Of a stretch of 64,000 bases of DNA, positions 36,020 to 43,479 are shown one piece after another (positions within the stretch are counted from its first letter, which is position 1; every line of letters begins with the position of its first letter). Position numbers and translations under genes: made by a program. A model generated the notes under the pieces. The model saw only the letters and a program-made list of their open reading frames with translations. It was not told the DNA's origin and did no database searches. This stretch comes from Gemmatimonadota bacterium (GTDB taxonomy: Bacteria > Latescibacterota > UBA2968 > UBA8231): positions 1 through 64,000 of the forward strand of contig VXOR01000034.1 of assembly GCA_009840005.1 (NCBI GenBank), written 5' to 3'.

Positions 36020-36988
36020 ATGAGCAGGCCCGTATGTCTGGTCTCTGGTTCGAGCAGTGGAATTGGCACGGCTGTTGTGGCCGCCTTCGCCGCCAACGGC
36101 TACGACGTGGTGGTGCACTACAATTCCGGCAGCGATCCCTCTGACCCCCGTGCGCACAAAAGCTCCGGCGAGGAGCGGGCGGCCGCGGTGGCTAACAAAC
36201 TGCGGACGGAGCACGGGGTGGAGGCGCTGAGCTTGGGTGCCGATTTGAGCCAGCCCGAAGCTCCTTTCGACCTAGTGGATCGGGCCTACGCGCATTTCGG
36301 CCGGCTCGATACCGTGGTCAGCAACAGCGGCGTGACCAACTACGTGCGCGGCGCGGACGGGCAGATTGTGCGCTACCGCTTCACCGAGACGCCGGTCGAT
36401 CATCTTGAACAGGAGTTGGACCGGGTCCTCAGCGTCAATCTCAAAGGGGCCTACCGCCTGTGTCAGCGCGCGCTCAAACGCATGATCGAGCAGGCCGAAA
36501 ACGAGCGGCGGGCTGGGCAAGAAGTCCCGCACCGCAGTTTTCTGTTTATCGCTACGGTATCGGATGTGGCACCCGACAGCACGCGCATCCCCTACGGGGT
36601 GAGCAAGGCCGGGCTCAACCATGTGGTCCTAGGGGCCGCCTTTGATGCGGGGCAGCACAATATTACCGTCAACGCCCTGCGTCCAGGGGTGGTGGAGACG
36701 CCGCTAACGTCGCGTCCTTCTGGCATCGTCGATCCGGAGACCGACCAGCAATACACGGTGGCCGAAACCTACGGTCTGATGGCCGAGGGAGGCTCGCAGG
36801 CGCTGCCGCGCATCGGCCAGCCCGAAGATATCGCCGGTGCTGCCTTCGCCTTCACCCAGATCCCCTATATGACCGGTCAGTTGATCGCGGTGGACGGGGG
36901 ATTCACGTTGGTCAATGGCTTTCCCAACCGCGAACTGTTCCTGCAGGAGGGCATGCGGCGGCGACAGGAGAGCAGACAAGGAGATTGA
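36020..36988 (+). CDS. Short-chain dehydrogenase/reductase (SDR)
   Basis: A 322-residue Rossmann-fold oxidoreductase beginning MSRPVCLVSGSSSGIGTAV, with the SDR cofactor motif at residues 8-15 (GSSSGIG). It has NSGV in place of the usual NNAG and a catalytic Tyr-x-x-x-Lys (YGVSK). Late landmarks are RPGVVETPLTS and the terminal GQLIAVDGGFTLVNG. ATG 36020 is chosen over the longer frame because AGGGAG is correctly spaced and the extra codons are the ABC-transporter relic. An insertion at about 95-135 (RGADGQIVRYRFTETP) is longer than usual. It heads a tightly packed catabolic operon; a sugar or polyol oxidation is inferred from its neighbours. Confidence 0.9.
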   Translation: MSRPVCLVSGSSSGIGTAVVAAFAANGYDVVVHYNSGSDPSDPRAHKSSGEERAAAVANKLRTEHGVEALSLGADLSQPEAPFDLVDRAYAHFGRLDTVVSNSGVTNYVRGADGQIVRYRFTETPVDHLEQELDRVLSVNLKGAYRLCQRALKRMIEQAENERRAGQEVPHRSFLFIATVSDVAPDSTRIPYGVSKAGLNHVVLGAAFDAGQHNITVNALRPGVVETPLTSRPSGIVDPETDQQYTVAETYGLMAEGGSQALPRIGQPEDIAGAAFAFTQIPYMTGQLIAVDGGFTLVNGFPNRELFLQEGMRRRQESRQGD

Positions 36989-36989
36989 T

Positions 36990-37373
36990 ATGGCCCATGA
37001 CGAAGCAGCAGCGGTAATCGCAGCGGCGAAAATCGCCACTGCCGCGTATTGCGCCGGCGATATAGATGCCTTTTTGCCGTATATCCACCCCCAACGCACG
37101 ACCTTTGGACCCGACGGCAGTCGTCTGGCGGCTTTCGACGCCAAAGTGCTGCGGGACGGCATGGCCGCAGGCCGTGTCCAGGCGCAGGTGGAATGGCGGG
37201 ATCTCCAGGCCACCGTACACGGCGATGTCGCGGTCAGTACGGGCTATCTGGTCGGCACTTGGACCATCGGCGACAGCGTCGAGGAAGGTACTTGGCGCGA
37301 AACCATCGTCTGGCTCAAACAGGACCAGCGCTGGCAGGTTTCCCATTTGCACGTATCCGCGTGTCTGACCTGA
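36990..37373 (+). CDS. NTF2/SnoaL-like small protein
   Basis: A 127-residue protein of cone-shaped alpha+beta (NTF2-like, SnoaL/DUF4440) type: helix AAAVIAAAKIATAAYCAGDIDAF, then VHGDVAVSTGYLVGTWTIGD and WRETIVWLKQDQRWQVSHLHVS, the standard family ending. ATG 36990 has AAGGAG six bases upstream and begins one base after the SDR stop, so the genes are coupled. Such domains can be isomerases or dehydratases, or simply bind small ligands; no catalytic residue could be assigned. It probably acts on the same substrate as the SDR. Confidence 0.8.
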   Translation: MAHDEAAAVIAAAKIATAAYCAGDIDAFLPYIHPQRTTFGPDGSRLAAFDAKVLRDGMAAGRVQAQVEWRDLQATVHGDVAVSTGYLVGTWTIGDSVEEGTWRETIVWLKQDQRWQVSHLHVSACLT

Positions 37374-37406
37374 GAAGGCTGAACCAAGAAGCGAACGGAG
37401 GTCAAC

Positions 37407-38189
37407 ATGAGCGCAGAGCGGTCGTTCCGTCTAGGGTATTCCACGATCACTTGGGGCCCCACGCCGGACCTGGACAAGGTGTTTGGCACTATCGCCGACG
37501 CCGGCTGGGAGGGGGTGGAGTTCATCAGCGTTTCGATGGACTGGCTGGGCACGCCCCGCAGGCTGCGCGGCTTACTCGATCAGCACGGGTTGCCGCCGGT
37601 GTGTCTGTTCGGCAGTGTGTCGCTGGCACCCGACGCCGAACAGGTGCTCGCTCGGCAGCGGCGCATCATCGAATACGCGGCTGAGTTGGGTTGCCCCAAT
37701 TACTGCTTTCTCGGCGGCAATCGCGTGGCGCTACGCCAGCCCAACGACGACGAGTTTAAACGCTTGGCTGAGCAGGCGGAAACCCTCATCGATTACGCCG
37801 AGCCTCTGGGAGTGAAGGTGACCTACCACGCGCATCCGCGCTGCACGGTCGAAAGCGAAGAGGAGCAGGACAAGCTCCTCGCATACGCCGAGCGGCTGCA
37901 GATCTGCATGGACGTGTCGGTGGCGGCCTTTATGCAGGAAGACGCGGTCGCCCAGATCCTCAAATACCGCGAGCGCATCGGCTACGTGCACATGAAGGAC
38001 TGGACCCAGGGCAAGTTCTGCGTGATGGGGCAGGGCACGGTGGGGCTGGACTTCGCCGCGATTCGCGCGGCGCTTGAGGAGATCGGCTATCAGGGCTGGG
38101 TGATGGGCGAGTTGTCCAGCTATGCAGACACTGACGCGGATGAATCGTGTCGGGCCAATCGGGAATTCCTGCGCTCGGTGGGTTATTGA
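37407..38189 (+). CDS. Sugar phosphate isomerase/epimerase-like TIM barrel
   Basis: A 260-residue xylose-isomerase-like (AP endonuclease 2 superfamily) barrel, related to IolE/IolI-type enzymes. It opens FRLGYSTITWGP, has the TYHAHPRCTVE metal-ligand strand, CMDVS at the next strand, VHMKDW with conserved His/Asp, and a terminal GWVMGELS with Glu. Together these give the Glu/His/Asp metal site expected. GGAGG precedes the ATG at 37407. The context (SDR, Gfo/Idh/MocA, ABC sugar importer) supports a role in polyol or keto-sugar catabolism in the cytoplasm. Exact substrate unknown. Confidence 0.85.
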   Translation: MSAERSFRLGYSTITWGPTPDLDKVFGTIADAGWEGVEFISVSMDWLGTPRRLRGLLDQHGLPPVCLFGSVSLAPDAEQVLARQRRIIEYAAELGCPNYCFLGGNRVALRQPNDDEFKRLAEQAETLIDYAEPLGVKVTYHAHPRCTVESEEEQDKLLAYAERLQICMDVSVAAFMQEDAVAQILKYRERIGYVHMKDWTQGKFCVMGQGTVGLDFAAIRAALEEIGYQGWVMGELSSYADTDADESCRANREFLRSVGY

Positions 38190-38210
38190 GCGTTATACAA
38201 GGAGCAGACA

Positions 38211-39458
38211 TTGAACAAGATTCCATTGTGCTTAATCGGCTGCGGCGGTATGGGCCATCGCCATATCCTCGCCTACAAAGAACTGGAGAACAGCGGCATC
38301 GGCAATATCGAACTGATGGCCGTGTGCGACCTCAACCCCAAGAACGCGGATCTGGGCCGGCGGGAAGTAGAGCGCCTCTTCGGTCGCACGCCCTTGGTCT
38401 TCACCGATCTGGACGAGGCCGTGTCGCACCCCGACATTGCGGCGGTGGACGTGGCCACCGATCCCGCGGTCCATCACCAAGTGGCAGTGCCGGCGCTGGA
38501 GGCCGGCAAGCATGTCTTGTGCGAAAAGCCGCTGGGCATCACCATTCGCGCCTGCACGGCGATGATCGCGGCGGCCGAAAAGAGTGGCGTGGCGCTGGCC
38601 ACGGCTGAGAATTTGCGGCGCGACCCACCCAACAGATTGGCGCACGCGATCCTCGACCACGGGCTTTTGGGCGACCCCTACCTGATGATCCACAACTGTC
38701 TAGGCGGCAACAATAAAATGGTCATCACCCCGTGGCGGCATCTCAAGGACAAAGGAGCGATCGGCCTAGATATGGCGGTGCATTTTACCGATATCGTGCA
38801 GTACTACATGGGTGCCTTCGACCAGATCTACGGCACCGGTTGGATCATCGAGCCGGTGCGCTATAAGCCCGATGATTCCGGTCTCCAACTCGAGTCCTAT
38901 GTCGAGCGGCTCAAGACCTTCCCCGATTCGATTGAAGCTACCGGCGAGGATTCGGTCTGCGCGATGTACAAGATGGAGTCCGGGGCCATGGTGCAGTTTA
39001 CCTACGCGGCCGGCGGTCGCGGCAGCACCGGTTTTGAGCGCAGCGTGCACGGCCGCTTGGGGGCGTTGTATGCGCCTGGGGACCGCAATGGTCAGCCGGT
39101 GGTCCTGCGTTGCGAGGGCCAACAGTTTGAGGGCGCGGAGATTTTGCCGTTATTGCCCGATTTTCAGATGAGCGAAATCACCGAGCGGCTTTTCGGCGCG
39201 AAGGTGGTGACCTACGAGCTGGACTTCCCGCCGGTTGATGCCAAGCACATGGCCATCGAGATGCACGACTTCGGCGAGGCGGTCCTCAAGGGCACCAAAC
39301 CCGAGGTCGATGGCCATCTGGGCATGACGGCAGTGGCGGCGATATACGGGGCCTACGAGTCGATCCTCGCTGGCCGGGCCGTGACTATGGACGAGATCCT
39401 TTCGGGCCAAGTGCGGGCCTACCAACAAGAGATCGACGCAGCGCTCGGGCTGGACTGA
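38211..39458 (+). CDS. Gfo/Idh/MocA family oxidoreductase
   Basis: A 415-residue NAD(P)-dependent dehydrogenase. TTG 38211 is chosen: it has AAGGAG upstream and directly yields MNKIPLCLIGCGGMGHRHI with the dinucleotide-binding GCGGMG at 10-15. The family landmark CEKPLGIT sits near residue 102. The C-terminal alpha/beta domain includes DKGAIGLDMAVHFTDIVQYY, the typical G-x-x-x-D-x-x-x-H catalytic region. It likely oxidises a sugar or inositol-type substrate imported by the ABC transporter. It lies 21 bp after the isomerase gene and is part of the same operon. Confidence 0.9.
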   Translation: MNKIPLCLIGCGGMGHRHILAYKELENSGIGNIELMAVCDLNPKNADLGRREVERLFGRTPLVFTDLDEAVSHPDIAAVDVATDPAVHHQVAVPALEAGKHVLCEKPLGITIRACTAMIAAAEKSGVALATAENLRRDPPNRLAHAILDHGLLGDPYLMIHNCLGGNNKMVITPWRHLKDKGAIGLDMAVHFTDIVQYYMGAFDQIYGTGWIIEPVRYKPDDSGLQLESYVERLKTFPDSIEATGEDSVCAMYKMESGAMVQFTYAAGGRGSTGFERSVHGRLGALYAPGDRNGQPVVLRCEGQQFEGAEILPLLPDFQMSEITERLFGAKVVTYELDFPPVDAKHMAIEMHDFGEAVLKGTKPEVDGHLGMTAVAAIYGAYESILAGRAVTMDEILSGQVRAYQQEIDAALGLD

Positions 39459-39492
39459 AGATTTACTATACGGGGAGCAAGGAGACGCAACC

Positions 39493-40650
39493 ATGGAGCG
39501 CAGTACTGACCGCATCTTGACTACCCACGTTGGCAGCTTGGCGCGTCCTGTGGACCTGCTCGACCTGATGAAGGCCAAAGTCAACGGCGGACCCTACGAC
39601 GAGGAGGACTATGCTCGGCGAATTTCGGACGCCGTGGCCGAGGTTGTCAGCAAGCAGGTCGAGAGCGGCATCGACATTGTCACTGACGGCGAGCAGAGTA
39701 AGCTTGGTTTCTCGGCGTACGTGAGCGAGCGGTTGGCCGGTTATGAAGCGAGACCGGGCGCGATTGACTCCGCTGAATTTTCGCAGGAGGTGGCCGCTTT
39801 CCCGGAGTATTACGAGCGCTACTTTGGCGAGGCCATGCACGGGGGGGCCGTCGCCAAAATAAACCCCGTCGCGTGCATCGGCCCCGTCAGTTATAAGGGA
39901 ATTGATGCCCTGAACAAGGACATCGAAAACCTCAAAGCCGCGGTCGCGGGAGTGGATAAGGTGGACGTCTTTATGCCCGCGGTGGCGCCGGGTGGGGTCG
40001 GCGGAAACGACTATTATCCGACCGAGGAGGAGTATCTGCAGGTGGTCGGAGAGGCGATGCGCACGGAGTATAAGGCGATCGTTGATGCGGGCTTTATCGT
40101 GCAGATCGACGATCCTTGGATGACAGTGGTCCGCGGCGACGGGAGCTTGAGCCTAGACGACCGCCTGCGGAAGATCGAACTGGCCGTCGAGGTCCTCAAC
40201 CACAGCTTGCGCGATATTCCCCCCGAGCAGGTGCGGCTGCATACTTGCTACGGGATCAACGAAGGTCCGCGCATCCACGACGCGGCGCTCAAGGACATCG
40301 TGGGGACCATGCTCAAGGTGAACGCCGGTGCCTATTCGTTCGAGGCCGCCAACCCGCGGCACGAACACGAGTACCACGTCTGGGAGGACGTCAAACTGCC
40401 AGAGGGCAAGTTGATTATTCCAGGGATGGTCGCGCACGCGAGCAATATTGTCGAGCACCCCGAACTCATCTGCGAGCGCATCGTCCGCTTCGCCAATATC
40501 GTGGGGCGAGAGAACGTGATCGCCGGGACCGATTGCGGCTTTTCGACCCAGGCTACCTATACTCCGGAAGTCCATCCGACCGTAGTGTGGGCCAAGTTCC
40601 AGGCTATAGCCGCCGGCGCACGGCTGGCGACGAAGCAGCTCTGGGGGTGA
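39493..40650 (+). CDS. Cobalamin-independent methionine synthase (MetE C-terminal domain)-like protein
   Basis: A 385-residue protein matching the catalytic barrel of MetE-type methyltransferases. It has HVGSLARP near the N-terminus, VTDGEQSKLGF, IDDPWMT, HTCYG with the zinc ligands His250 and Cys252, and TDCGFS with Cys348. The N-terminal MetE domain that binds folate is absent, as in the stand-alone 'methionine synthase II' group. AGGAGACGC precedes the ATG. It sits inside a sugar operon, which is unusual for methionine synthesis. Transfer of a methyl group from a methylated substrate to a thiol is one possibility, not shown by the sequence. Confidence 0.85.
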   Translation: MERSTDRILTTHVGSLARPVDLLDLMKAKVNGGPYDEEDYARRISDAVAEVVSKQVESGIDIVTDGEQSKLGFSAYVSERLAGYEARPGAIDSAEFSQEVAAFPEYYERYFGEAMHGGAVAKINPVACIGPVSYKGIDALNKDIENLKAAVAGVDKVDVFMPAVAPGGVGGNDYYPTEEEYLQVVGEAMRTEYKAIVDAGFIVQIDDPWMTVVRGDGSLSLDDRLRKIELAVEVLNHSLRDIPPEQVRLHTCYGINEGPRIHDAALKDIVGTMLKVNAGAYSFEAANPRHEHEYHVWEDVKLPEGKLIIPGMVAHASNIVEHPELICERIVRFANIVGRENVIAGTDCGFSTQATYTPEVHPTVVWAKFQAIAAGARLATKQLWG

Positions 40651-40699
40651 GCCTGTCGCCGGGCATTGGTGGCCACGGCGATCCAAAAGGAGAGCCTAC

Positions 40700-41713
40700 A
40701 TGCGTCTGCTACTAATTTGGGCGGTCGCGCTCGTCATCGCTGGCTGCGGCGGATCCAGCGAATCGGGCGACGAGCCCACGAAGAAGAAAATCGTCTGGTA
40801 CGCCCTAATGGTCCACCCCTATGTCGAAGAGGTGCAAAAAGGGGTGATCGGCTACGAGCGCGACACCGGGATCAAGATCAGGCGCCAGATCGGCCAAAAC
40901 TGGACCCAAGACAACGAAAACGCCAACGTCGAGCCGCTGGCTGCCCAGGGGTACAAGGGCTTCTCGCTCTATCCTGCTGACGCCAGCGCCGCCAACGGAC
41001 TTTACGAGGAATTGGTGCAAAACGGGGCCTATGTAGTAAGCTATGGAGCGCCGACGACGCTGCCGACGCCCGCGTCGTTTTGCGTGGCGACCGATGTCAA
41101 ACAGGCGGCGATGGAGGCCACCGAGGCGTTGATCGGCTTTATGGGCGGCAAGGGCAACATCCTCAATGTGCTCGAACTGGTCGAAGACCCCAACACCATA
41201 TTGCGCAAAGAAGGTGTCGAGGCAGCGGTAGCCAAATACCCAGAGGTCCAGATCGTCCAAGAAATCGCCGGCATGGAGTCGATTGAGACCAGCACGGCCA
41301 AAATCCAAGATGCACTCTCGGCTAGGATCGAAGAGATCGACGGCGTGATTTGCACGGGGTACACGCCAACCGTGGCCGCGGCGACCATTCTGTCGGAGTG
41401 GAATCAAACCCCGGATAACAAGCGCATCCACTTCGTCGGCATCGACACGGATGCGGTGGTGCTCGACGCGATCCGCGAGGGGGCCATCGACGCGACCGTC
41501 TCGCAAAACCCCTACGGCCACGGCTACATTACGTGCGCTCTCCTGAGCTATCTGCTCGACGGCTGGCAGGCCAATCCCGACCGCTACTTCATCAACTCGG
41601 GCACGGTGCTGGTGACCAAGGAAAACGTCGATACCTTTGAGGACGAGGTCAGGGCCATCACCGCGCAGATTATGGGAGAGTTAGAAACAAAATACCTCAG
41701 CCCGCCCCGCTGA
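40700..41713 (+). CDS. Sugar ABC transporter substrate-binding lipoprotein (RbsB-like)
   Basis: A 337-residue periplasmic binding protein of the ribose/galactose type (peripla_BP_4), with a lipoprotein signal (lipobox VIAGC, Cys16). Landmarks are the first strand KIVWYALMVHPYVEEVQKG, GFSLYPADASAANGLYEELVQNG, and the hinge IDGVICTGYTPTVAAATIL with GIDTDAVVLDAI. AAGGAGAG precedes the ATG. Three base pairs separate it from the ATPase gene. Fragments of an older copy of this gene occur at 35835-35956. It captures the sugar for import by the ATPase/permease pair. Confidence 0.9.
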   Translation: MRLLLIWAVALVIAGCGGSSESGDEPTKKKIVWYALMVHPYVEEVQKGVIGYERDTGIKIRRQIGQNWTQDNENANVEPLAAQGYKGFSLYPADASAANGLYEELVQNGAYVVSYGAPTTLPTPASFCVATDVKQAAMEATEALIGFMGGKGNILNVLELVEDPNTILRKEGVEAAVAKYPEVQIVQEIAGMESIETSTAKIQDALSARIEEIDGVICTGYTPTVAAATILSEWNQTPDNKRIHFVGIDTDAVVLDAIREGAIDATVSQNPYGHGYITCALLSYLLDGWQANPDRYFINSGTVLVTKENVDTFEDEVRAITAQIMGELETKYLSPPR

Positions 41714-41716
41714 TTC

Positions 41717-43225
41717 GTGCTCGAACTGCAATCCATTAGCAAGCGCTTCCCCGGCGTTCGGGCACTGGACGATGTGTCGCTTTCCTTCCAGCCGGGCCAG
41801 ATCCACGCCCTAGTCGGCGAAAACGGCGCTGGCAAGAGTACCCTGCTCAAAATTGTCACTGGGATTTACCAGCCCGACGCTGGGCGGATGCTTTTCGACG
41901 GTGCGCCGCTGCGCGTGCGCAACTGCCGCGATTGTCTCGACCGAGGCATTGGCTTGGTCCATCAAGAAATCCAGGTAGTGGCCGAGGCCAGCGTCGCCGA
42001 GAACATCATGCTCGACAAGTTAGACGCCTTCAGCCGCTGGGGCCGCCTCGACTGGCCGCGGCTCGACGATCAGGCACGGGCTGCGATGGCGCGGGTCGGG
42101 CTGGACATTGACCCGCAAGCGCCCATTGGCCATTTGAGTGCGGCGCACAAGCAACTCGTACAGATTGCCCGGGTGCTGTCGGCCGAGGCGCGGGTGTTGC
42201 TATTAGACGAGCCGACGTCGTCGCTTACCGAGCACGAAGCAGCCCGCCTGTTTGGCATTTTACGCCAGTTGCAAGAGGCGGGCGTGGCCATCGTCTTTGT
42301 CTCGCACAAGTTCGACGAGGTCTATCAGATCGGCGACCAAGTTAGCGTGTTGCGGGACGGGCGACACGTGGGTACGAGGGAGTTAGCCGACCTGCCTCGC
42401 GCCGAGCTGATCGAGATGATGATCGGTCGGCGGGCGGAGACGGCTTCGTTTGGTATGCCGGTAGTGGACCGGGCGCGGGAAGTGCTCAGGGTTGAGGAGT
42501 TGTATGCGCCGGGCCGGGCACGCGAAGTGAGTTTTTCGCTCTACGCTGGCGAGATTTTGGGTTTGTACGGCTTGGTGGGAGCCGGGCGCACTGAGCTGGC
42601 GCGGTTGCTGGTGGGGGCTGAGCAGGCCGAGCGCGGTGCCGTCTATATCCACGGAGCCAAAGCGCGGATCGGCTCGGTGGCTGACAGCCTGTACAAATAC
42701 AGCATGGGCTACGTAACCGAAAACCGCAAAGAAGAGGGCTTGCTGCTGGAGTCCGCCGTGCGGACCAATCTCGGCATTACGATATGGGAGCGGATCGTCG
42801 GTAAGTTCACTCGCCGGATCGACGACCGGGCGGAGACCCAAGCCGCGCAGGCGCTGGTCGCGGCGCTGGATATTCGCACGACGGGCTTGGAGCAGGAGGT
42901 AAACAACCTCAGCGGCGGCAATCAGCAGAAGGTTAGCTTGGGCAAGTGGCTGGCTGCTGGCTGCGACATCCTGATCGTCGATGAGCCGACCGTCGGGGTG
43001 GATATCCAAGCCAAGGCACAGATCCACCGCTTGCTGTGGGACTTGGCGGCGAAAGAGGGCAAGGCCATCATTTTAATCTCGTCGGACATGCCGGAGATCA
43101 TCGGCTTGGCGGGGCGGATTCTCGTCTTTAAGGACAAGCAGATCGTCCACGAGATTGCCGAGATCCACGAGCAGGGCTTGAGCTACGATGAGGTAAGCCG
43201 CCGCATCGGCCTTCATCTGAATTGA
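41717..43225 (+). CDS. Sugar ABC transporter ATP-binding protein (RbsA/MglA/XylG-like, tandem NBD)
   Basis: A 502-residue double nucleotide-binding protein starting with GTG at 41717 (MLELQSISKRFPGVRAL). The first NBD has Walker A GENGAGKS (34-41), a weak signature region, and Walker B VLLLDEPTSSL. The second NBD has the degenerate Walker A region GLVGAGRTE typical of this family, with LSGGNQQK and ILIVDEPTVGVD. It energises sugar import at the cytoplasmic membrane. The native next gene, the permease, once began at its stop codon; its 5' end is still visible at 43228 before the island cuts in. Confidence 0.93.
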   Translation: MLELQSISKRFPGVRALDDVSLSFQPGQIHALVGENGAGKSTLLKIVTGIYQPDAGRMLFDGAPLRVRNCRDCLDRGIGLVHQEIQVVAEASVAENIMLDKLDAFSRWGRLDWPRLDDQARAAMARVGLDIDPQAPIGHLSAAHKQLVQIARVLSAEARVLLLDEPTSSLTEHEAARLFGILRQLQEAGVAIVFVSHKFDEVYQIGDQVSVLRDGRHVGTRELADLPRAELIEMMIGRRAETASFGMPVVDRAREVLRVEELYAPGRAREVSFSLYAGEILGLYGLVGAGRTELARLLVGAEQAERGAVYIHGAKARIGSVADSLYKYSMGYVTENRKEEGLLLESAVRTNLGITIWERIVGKFTRRIDDRAETQAAQALVAALDIRTTGLEQEVNNLSGGNQQKVSLGKWLAAGCDILIVDEPTVGVDIQAKAQIHRLLWDLAAKEGKAIILISSDMPEIIGLAGRILVFKDKQIVHEIAEIHEQGLSYDEVSRRIGLHLN

Positions 43226-43286
43226 CTATGGATTTTCTACGCAAACTCATGCGGCACAACGACGCGGGGATCGCCTTGTCGGCGGG
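43221..43286 (+). repeat. Left 66-bp direct repeat: truncated 5' end of the permease gene
   Basis: It matches 50008-50073 with 64 of 66 bases and encodes permease residues 1-19 (MDFLRKLMRHNDAGIALSA) from ATG 43228, before the frame runs into unrelated sequence and stops at 43413. It is therefore also a permease pseudogene fragment, left at its original place behind the ATPase gene. Confidence 0.93.
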
Positions 43287-43301
43287 TAGCCACTGCGGAA
43301 C

Positions 43302-43383
43302 GCATACAAAAACTGAGAATGCGACAATCAGAGAAATAGTGAAGGGGTTAGATGGCTCCAAGAAAGCTATCGGATTGAAAGAA
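43302..43383 (-). pseudogene. Inverted, diverged permease fragment
   Basis: Read on the minus strand, this encodes FQSDSFLGAI, then after a short deletion NPFTISLIVAFSVFV. The intact permease has SSESFLSAY then NLFNISRIVAFSVLV at residues about 28-53. About 16 of 23 aligned residues match, with most third codon positions changed. It is thus an old paralog fragment lying head to head with the forward fragment at 43228. Confidence 0.7.
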
Positions 43384-43479
43384 CATCTCCGAAAAGCAGA
43401 TAGGCAGCCTTGACGGGCAAAAGCCTTTTCTTTTTTCTTCGAGCCCAAAACCAGAGACGTATAGAATTGAGGATATGAT

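Noticed and set aside
43410..43440. Small hairpin GGCAAAAGCC plus a T-rich run before the giant ATPase gene, considered as a terminator
   Set aside because: The stem is only three or four base pairs, so it is too weak to call.
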